The translations under genes were made by a program, and so were the position numbers. Of a stretch of DNA of 7,133 bases, positions 6,233-7,133 are shown piece after piece; positions within the stretch are counted from its first letter, which is position 1, and each line of letters starts with the position of its first letter. Origin of the DNA: Balneolales bacterium (lineage in GTDB: Bacteria; Bacteroidota; Rhodothermia; Balneolales; Natronogracilivirgulaceae); assembly GCA_007131535.1 (NCBI GenBank), contig SLQI01000450.1, forward strand, positions 1 to 7,133, read 5' to 3'. The notes beneath the pieces are model-generated. The model did not search any database and was not told the origin of the DNA. It saw nothing but the letters and a program-made list of their open reading frames with translations.

Positions 6233-6320
6233 GGGAGTAATGAAATAAGCTCCCAAAAATTGCAGTGTACAGTGCGTGCACGAGCATTTTTGGGACGAGC
6301 GGAACGCAGATTTTGGCGTT
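6233..6320 (+). promoter_or_regulatory. Multi-hairpin leader of the universal stress protein gene
   Basis: Three structures follow one another: GGGAG (6233-6237) can pair with CTCCC (6250-6254); TCCCAAAAATTGC (6251-6263) pairs with GCATTTTTGGGA (6284-6295), a 12-bp stem with one bulged base; and AACGC (6303-6307) pairs with GCGTT (6316-6320), followed by TTCT. The first two share bases 6251-6254 and exclude each other, as in an attenuator or protein-binding leader. Whether the transcript starts upstream of them is unknown. Confidence 0.4.
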
Positions 6321-6354
6321 TTCTAACAGACAATATTTAACCGCAATAAACGAG

Positions 6355-6362
6355 AAGAGGAG
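6355..6362 (+). promoter_or_regulatory. Ribosome-binding site of the universal stress protein gene
   Basis: The purine-rich AAGAGGAG lies 7 bases before ATG 6370-6372 and supports that start codon. Confidence 0.75.
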
Positions 6363-6369
6363 CCATACC

Positions 6370-7133
6370 ATGGAATTCAAAAATATTTTAGTCCCCACTG
6401 ATTTTTCAGATCTGAGTTTTAAAGCATTTGAAGCCGCCAATAATTTCGCAGGCTTGTTTGGCTCCAAAATCACTCCTTATCACTGCTATATTCCGCTCTC
6501 CGATGTGGATAACATGAACATCTTCGGAGTCGAACATGCCAAACGCGAAGAAGAAGTCCGCGAATCCCTGTATAAGAAACTCAACGAAGCCGCCGCCGAA
6601 TTTGTGGATTCACAATACCTTGAAGACGGGGTTGTGGATGTTGGAAAACCGTCTTCCGGAATAGTGGAGCGGGGTGAGAAGTTTGATCTGATTGTCATGA
6701 CGACTAACGGCCGAACCGGTTTCTCACGGCTTCTGATGGGGTCGGTTGCCGAGCGTGTGTTACGCACCTCGCCTACTCCCGTTGTGGTGGTTGAGGAGTA
6801 TTCCAATCTGGCACCGATCAAGAAGATTCTGGTTACGACCGATCTCTCCGAAAACTCCAAAGCAGTTATACCCTACGCCAATGGCATAGCGCAACTCACC
6901 GGGGCGTCCGTCGACTTGGTCCATATTGTCAGCACCGAAAATTACGGCCGGTTTGAAGAAGCTTCCGAAGTGGCCACTGAGCGAAAGTCCCAGGTAAAGG
7001 AAATGATCAAGGAGTTTTTCCCCGATATTCAGGACCGCGTCAAAGGCGAAGTGCTGGTTTCTTCCAAGTCCCCGCACGAAGCCCTGTTTGACCTGGATTT
7101 CGCCCGCAAATACAACCTGATCTGCATGTCCAC
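6370..7133 (+). CDS. Tandem universal stress protein (UspA superfamily), 3' end cut by window edge
   Basis: The frame is open from ATG 6370 to the right edge, 254 codons seen. Domain 1 (about 1-143) starts with the Usp strand NILVPTDFSD (5-14) and ends with the nucleotide-loop region TTNGRTGFSRLLMGSVAERV (111-130) and the PVVVV strand. The usual ATP motif is G-x2-G-x9-G-S/T; here the second and third glycines (G114, G124 with S125) are kept, but the first glycine is Thr111. Domain 2 starts at about 149 with KKILVTTDLSENSK and is cut just after the DLDFARKYNLICMS segment, before its own loop. Two fused Usp domains in one chain are common in Bacteroidota. It is a soluble cytoplasmic protein linked to stress or energy limitation; the ligand is unknown. 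It is transcribed away from the DUF432-mscS pair. Confidence 0.93.
   Translation, partial: MEFKNILVPTDFSDLSFKAFEAANNFAGLFGSKITPYHCYIPLSDVDNMNIFGVEHAKREEEVRESLYKKLNEAAAEFVDSQYLEDGVVDVGKPSSGIVERGEKFDLIVMTTNGRTGFSRLLMGSVAERVLRTSPTPVVVVEEYSNLAPIKKILVTTDLSENSKAVIPYANGIAQLTGASVDLVHIVSTENYGRFEEASEVATERKSQVKEMIKEFFPDIQDRVKGEVLVSSKSPHEALFDLDFARKYNLICMS

Larger units (their letters stand above)
5864..6369. other. Divergent intergenic region between the DUF432-like gene and the stress-protein gene
   Basis: This region of about 500 bp is AT-rich with no convincing gene on either strand. It must hold divergent promoters. An extended -10-like TGTTATAGT lies at 6218-6226 on the plus strand, with TTGAAT 19-20 bases upstream (6194-6199), a long spacer, so it is only a weak candidate. 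No clear minus-strand promoter for the DUF432-mscS pair was recognised. The 6200-6320 part has several hairpins listed separately. If translation of the DUF432-like gene starts at the upstream TTG, its left 90 bp would be coding. Confidence 0.5.

Noticed and set aside
6249..6300. Integron attC-like or mobile-element end
   Set aside because: No attC core sites, no target-site duplication and no recombinase or transposase gene nearby.
6136..6473. Short minus-strand frames across the stress-gene leader
   Set aside because: They have no ribosome site or recognisable sequence and overlap the start of the stress gene; the region is better explained as a structured leader.
6486..7077. Two long minus-strand frames opposite the stress-protein gene
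   Set aside because: Both are antisense shadows of conserved Usp domains on the plus strand.

Overview
The window looks like a piece of a Bacteroidota-type chromosome, most plausibly the Balneolota/Rhodothermota side of that group. The reasons are a Sec-exported lipoprotein NosZ of clade II (atypical) type, Rrf2 and lipoprotein cytochrome c genes in front of it, mixed strong and absent Shine-Dalgarno sites, and moderate GC. The taxonomic call is inference, because there is no rRNA or other marker here.

The left half (1-3889, minus strand) is the promoter-proximal end of a nitrous-oxide respiration (nos) cluster. In transcription order it holds: an Rrf2-family Fe-S-type regulator; a monoheme c-type cytochrome lipoprotein; the catalytic multicopper N2O reductase NosZ with all CuZ histidines and the CuA loop; and, after a 196-bp gap with a perfect 14-bp hairpin, a four-helix membrane protein that runs off the left edge (probably the NosB-type or another nos accessory protein). 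A well-spaced ribosome site and ATG at the very edge suggest that the next gene starts at position 3. The cytochrome can pass electrons to CuA of NosZ. Both carry a lipobox cysteine and should sit on the same membrane face. The regulator probably gates the cluster.

The most interesting signal is a near-identical 18-bp motif (17/18) placed exactly 10 bp upstream of the start codons of both the Rrf2 gene and the cytochrome gene. On the coding strand each copy contains a -10-like hexamer (TAAAAT or TATAAT). This looks like a duplicated operator/promoter element for Rrf2 control of nitrous oxide respiration.

The middle (4168-5863, minus strand) is a two-gene unit separated by 4 bp: a protein resembling the DUF432 family, followed by an MscS-type mechanosensitive channel. 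The 326 bp between mscS and the Rrf2 gene carry degenerate repeats and the nos promoter.

The right end (6370-7133, plus strand) is a tandem universal stress protein cut by the window edge. It is preceded by a roughly 500-bp divergent intergenic region whose final 140 bp can fold into several competing hairpins. No RNA genes, CRISPR arrays, insertion sequences or clear pseudogenes were seen.
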